A stretch of 64,000 nucleotides of DNA. Source: Mycobacteroides immunogenum. GTDB taxonomy: Bacteria > Actinomycetota > Actinomycetes > Mycobacteriales > Mycobacteriaceae. This document shows, in pieces, positions 63,401 to 64,000 of this stretch. The stretch lies in NCBI RefSeq assembly GCF_001605725.1, contig NZ_CP011530.1:5509782-5573781 (forward strand), written 5' to 3'. Under the pieces are notes generated by a model. It was not told the origin of the DNA, ran no database searches, and saw only the letters and a program-made list of their open reading frames with translations. Every line of letters begins with the position of its first letter. The stretch's first letter is position 1. Both the position numbers and the translations under genes were made by a program.

Positions 63401-64000
63401 CGCTCTTACTCCTTTATATCCATCACGTGCTCAACGAACACCACTCACGCCGCCAATTCACGACGCATGCGATGTGCTGAGACGCATCAGTCCGTTGGTA
63501 CTTCTCACTCGCCACCGGCGCGGTACCTACGGAATCCTGGGTTTCATCCCTGATGACGTGCGGGTCGCGGCCGTGTCGCCAACGTTCGGGCGACTGTTTG
63601 AGGGTACTGACCTGCTCGGCGCCGGTCAAACTGATCACAACCGTCACATCCGTATCCCCTCTCCACAAGAGTCTGTCACCTCCACGAAAGTTGTCATCCA
63701 TGTCGTCGGATCGGTTGGCGGGGCGATACAAAAACTGTTAGCTTCTGCGAATGCCGTTTCCACCGGGCGCATGCATCGGAACCATCCACACTGGTCGATG
63801 CCGATCGCGGTCGGACACCGACTAGCCGGTTCCCGGAACAGGTGATCCGAAACGATCTCCTGGTATACGCACAATGACCACCATGGGGGTGGTCGGCTTT
63901 GTTGTCCACAGCTGTGGATAACCGTGTGGAAACCCACGACCGATCATTGAAAAGGGGCTAATGTCGACGTGTCCCCTACCACCCAGAGAGATGCTCGCCG
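63401..64000. other. rpmH-dnaA intergenic region (oriC-proximal), with DnaA boxes and a hairpin
   Basis: No convincing gene in 600 bases. It holds the rpmH promoter (minus strand), a 7-bp-arm palindrome GACCACC/GGTGGTC (63876-63894) and two DnaA boxes at 63902-63921. The plus strand then has AAAAGGGG before an ATG at 63961 that reads 13 codons to the window edge; it could be a leader ORF or an extended dnaA start, but dnaA proper probably begins beyond base 64000. Confidence 0.7.
63902..63921. other. pair of inverted DnaA boxes
   Basis: TTGTCCACA (63902-63910, plus strand) is followed two bases later by TGTGGATAA (63913-63921), i.e. TTATCCACA on the minus strand. Both fit the mycobacterial DnaA-box consensus. 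They lie upstream of dnaA, where autoregulation is expected. Confidence 0.85.

Noticed and set aside
63216..63845. Plus-strand open frame of about 209 codons opposite rpmH and rnpA
   Set aside because: It is antisense to rpmH and the end of rnpA, and its composition matches a shadow of basic ribosomal-protein codons.

Overview
The window looks like about 64 kb of chromosome from a rapidly growing mycobacterium, most like the Mycobacteroides abscessus/chelonae group or a close relative. The evidence is high-GC coding, PonA1, Ino1, CwlM, the MurJ-pseudokinase fusion, SigM with its anti-sigma factor, F420/LLM and Nudix proteins, glucosylglycerate hydrolase, and mycobacterial parS sites. The right end lies just before oriC: rpmH is followed by a roughly 600-base gene-free stretch with two DnaA boxes, and dnaA should begin beyond base 64000. 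The minus strand is therefore co-directional with the leftward replication fork.

Layout, left to right. 1-4.0 kb is a decaying accessory patch: the end of a GH5 glycosidase, a small membrane protein, a FadE25-like acyl-CoA dehydrogenase pseudogene, a saccharopine-dehydrogenase-like reductase divergent from a TetR regulator with a palindromic operator between them, and an SRPBCC remnant. 4.2-12.3 kb (minus strand) holds DUF5318-ponA1-GT87 and rpsF-ssb-rpsR-rplI-dnaB, covering cell-wall synthesis, ribosome and replication. 12.4-16.4 kb (plus) has a lipoprotein, two tandem DUF1707 proteins with duplicated leaderless promoters, a PadR regulator and ino1. 16.4-31.1 kb is a metabolic insert between ino1 and leuS: LLM oxidoreductase, an oddly arranged CoA-transferase, an amino-acid permease, an SDR-TetR-acyl-CoA dehydrogenase-phosphotransferase operon, a sensor-domain lipoprotein, a branched-chain 2-oxoacid dehydrogenase operon with a divergent Lrp regulator, glucosylglycerate hydrolase and an SDR.

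31-43 kb holds leuS, an Mtc28-like secreted antigen, DUF445, an Abi-alpha-like protein, YqgE, an MFS transporter, a TIGR03084 protein, a PapA-like acyltransferase, a DxDGDG-repeat protein and a TauE/SafE transporter. 43.4-63.4 kb is the classical mycobacterial oriC-left cluster: pcnA, Nudix hydrolase, DUF6049, murJ, sigM-rsmA, trxB-trxA, cwlM, MBL hydrolase, GNAT-like protein, parB, parA, rsmG, jag, yidC, yidD, rnpA, rpmH.

The recurring theme is coupling of envelope synthesis (PonA1, MurJ, CwlM, YidC) with replication and segregation (DnaB, SSB, ParAB, parS). The most notable non-coding signals are a repeated leaderless-promoter architecture (a TANNNT hexamer 6-8 bases before the start codon) at about ten genes, a 22-bp perfect inverted repeat at 30378-30440, a possible promoter-plus-hairpin small RNA locus between dnaB and rplI, and a parS-like site plus a perfect DnaA box near 42.2-42.6 kb. 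I saw no tRNA, rRNA, CRISPR array, prophage or intact insertion sequence. No clearly new multi-gene defence or mobile system is evident.
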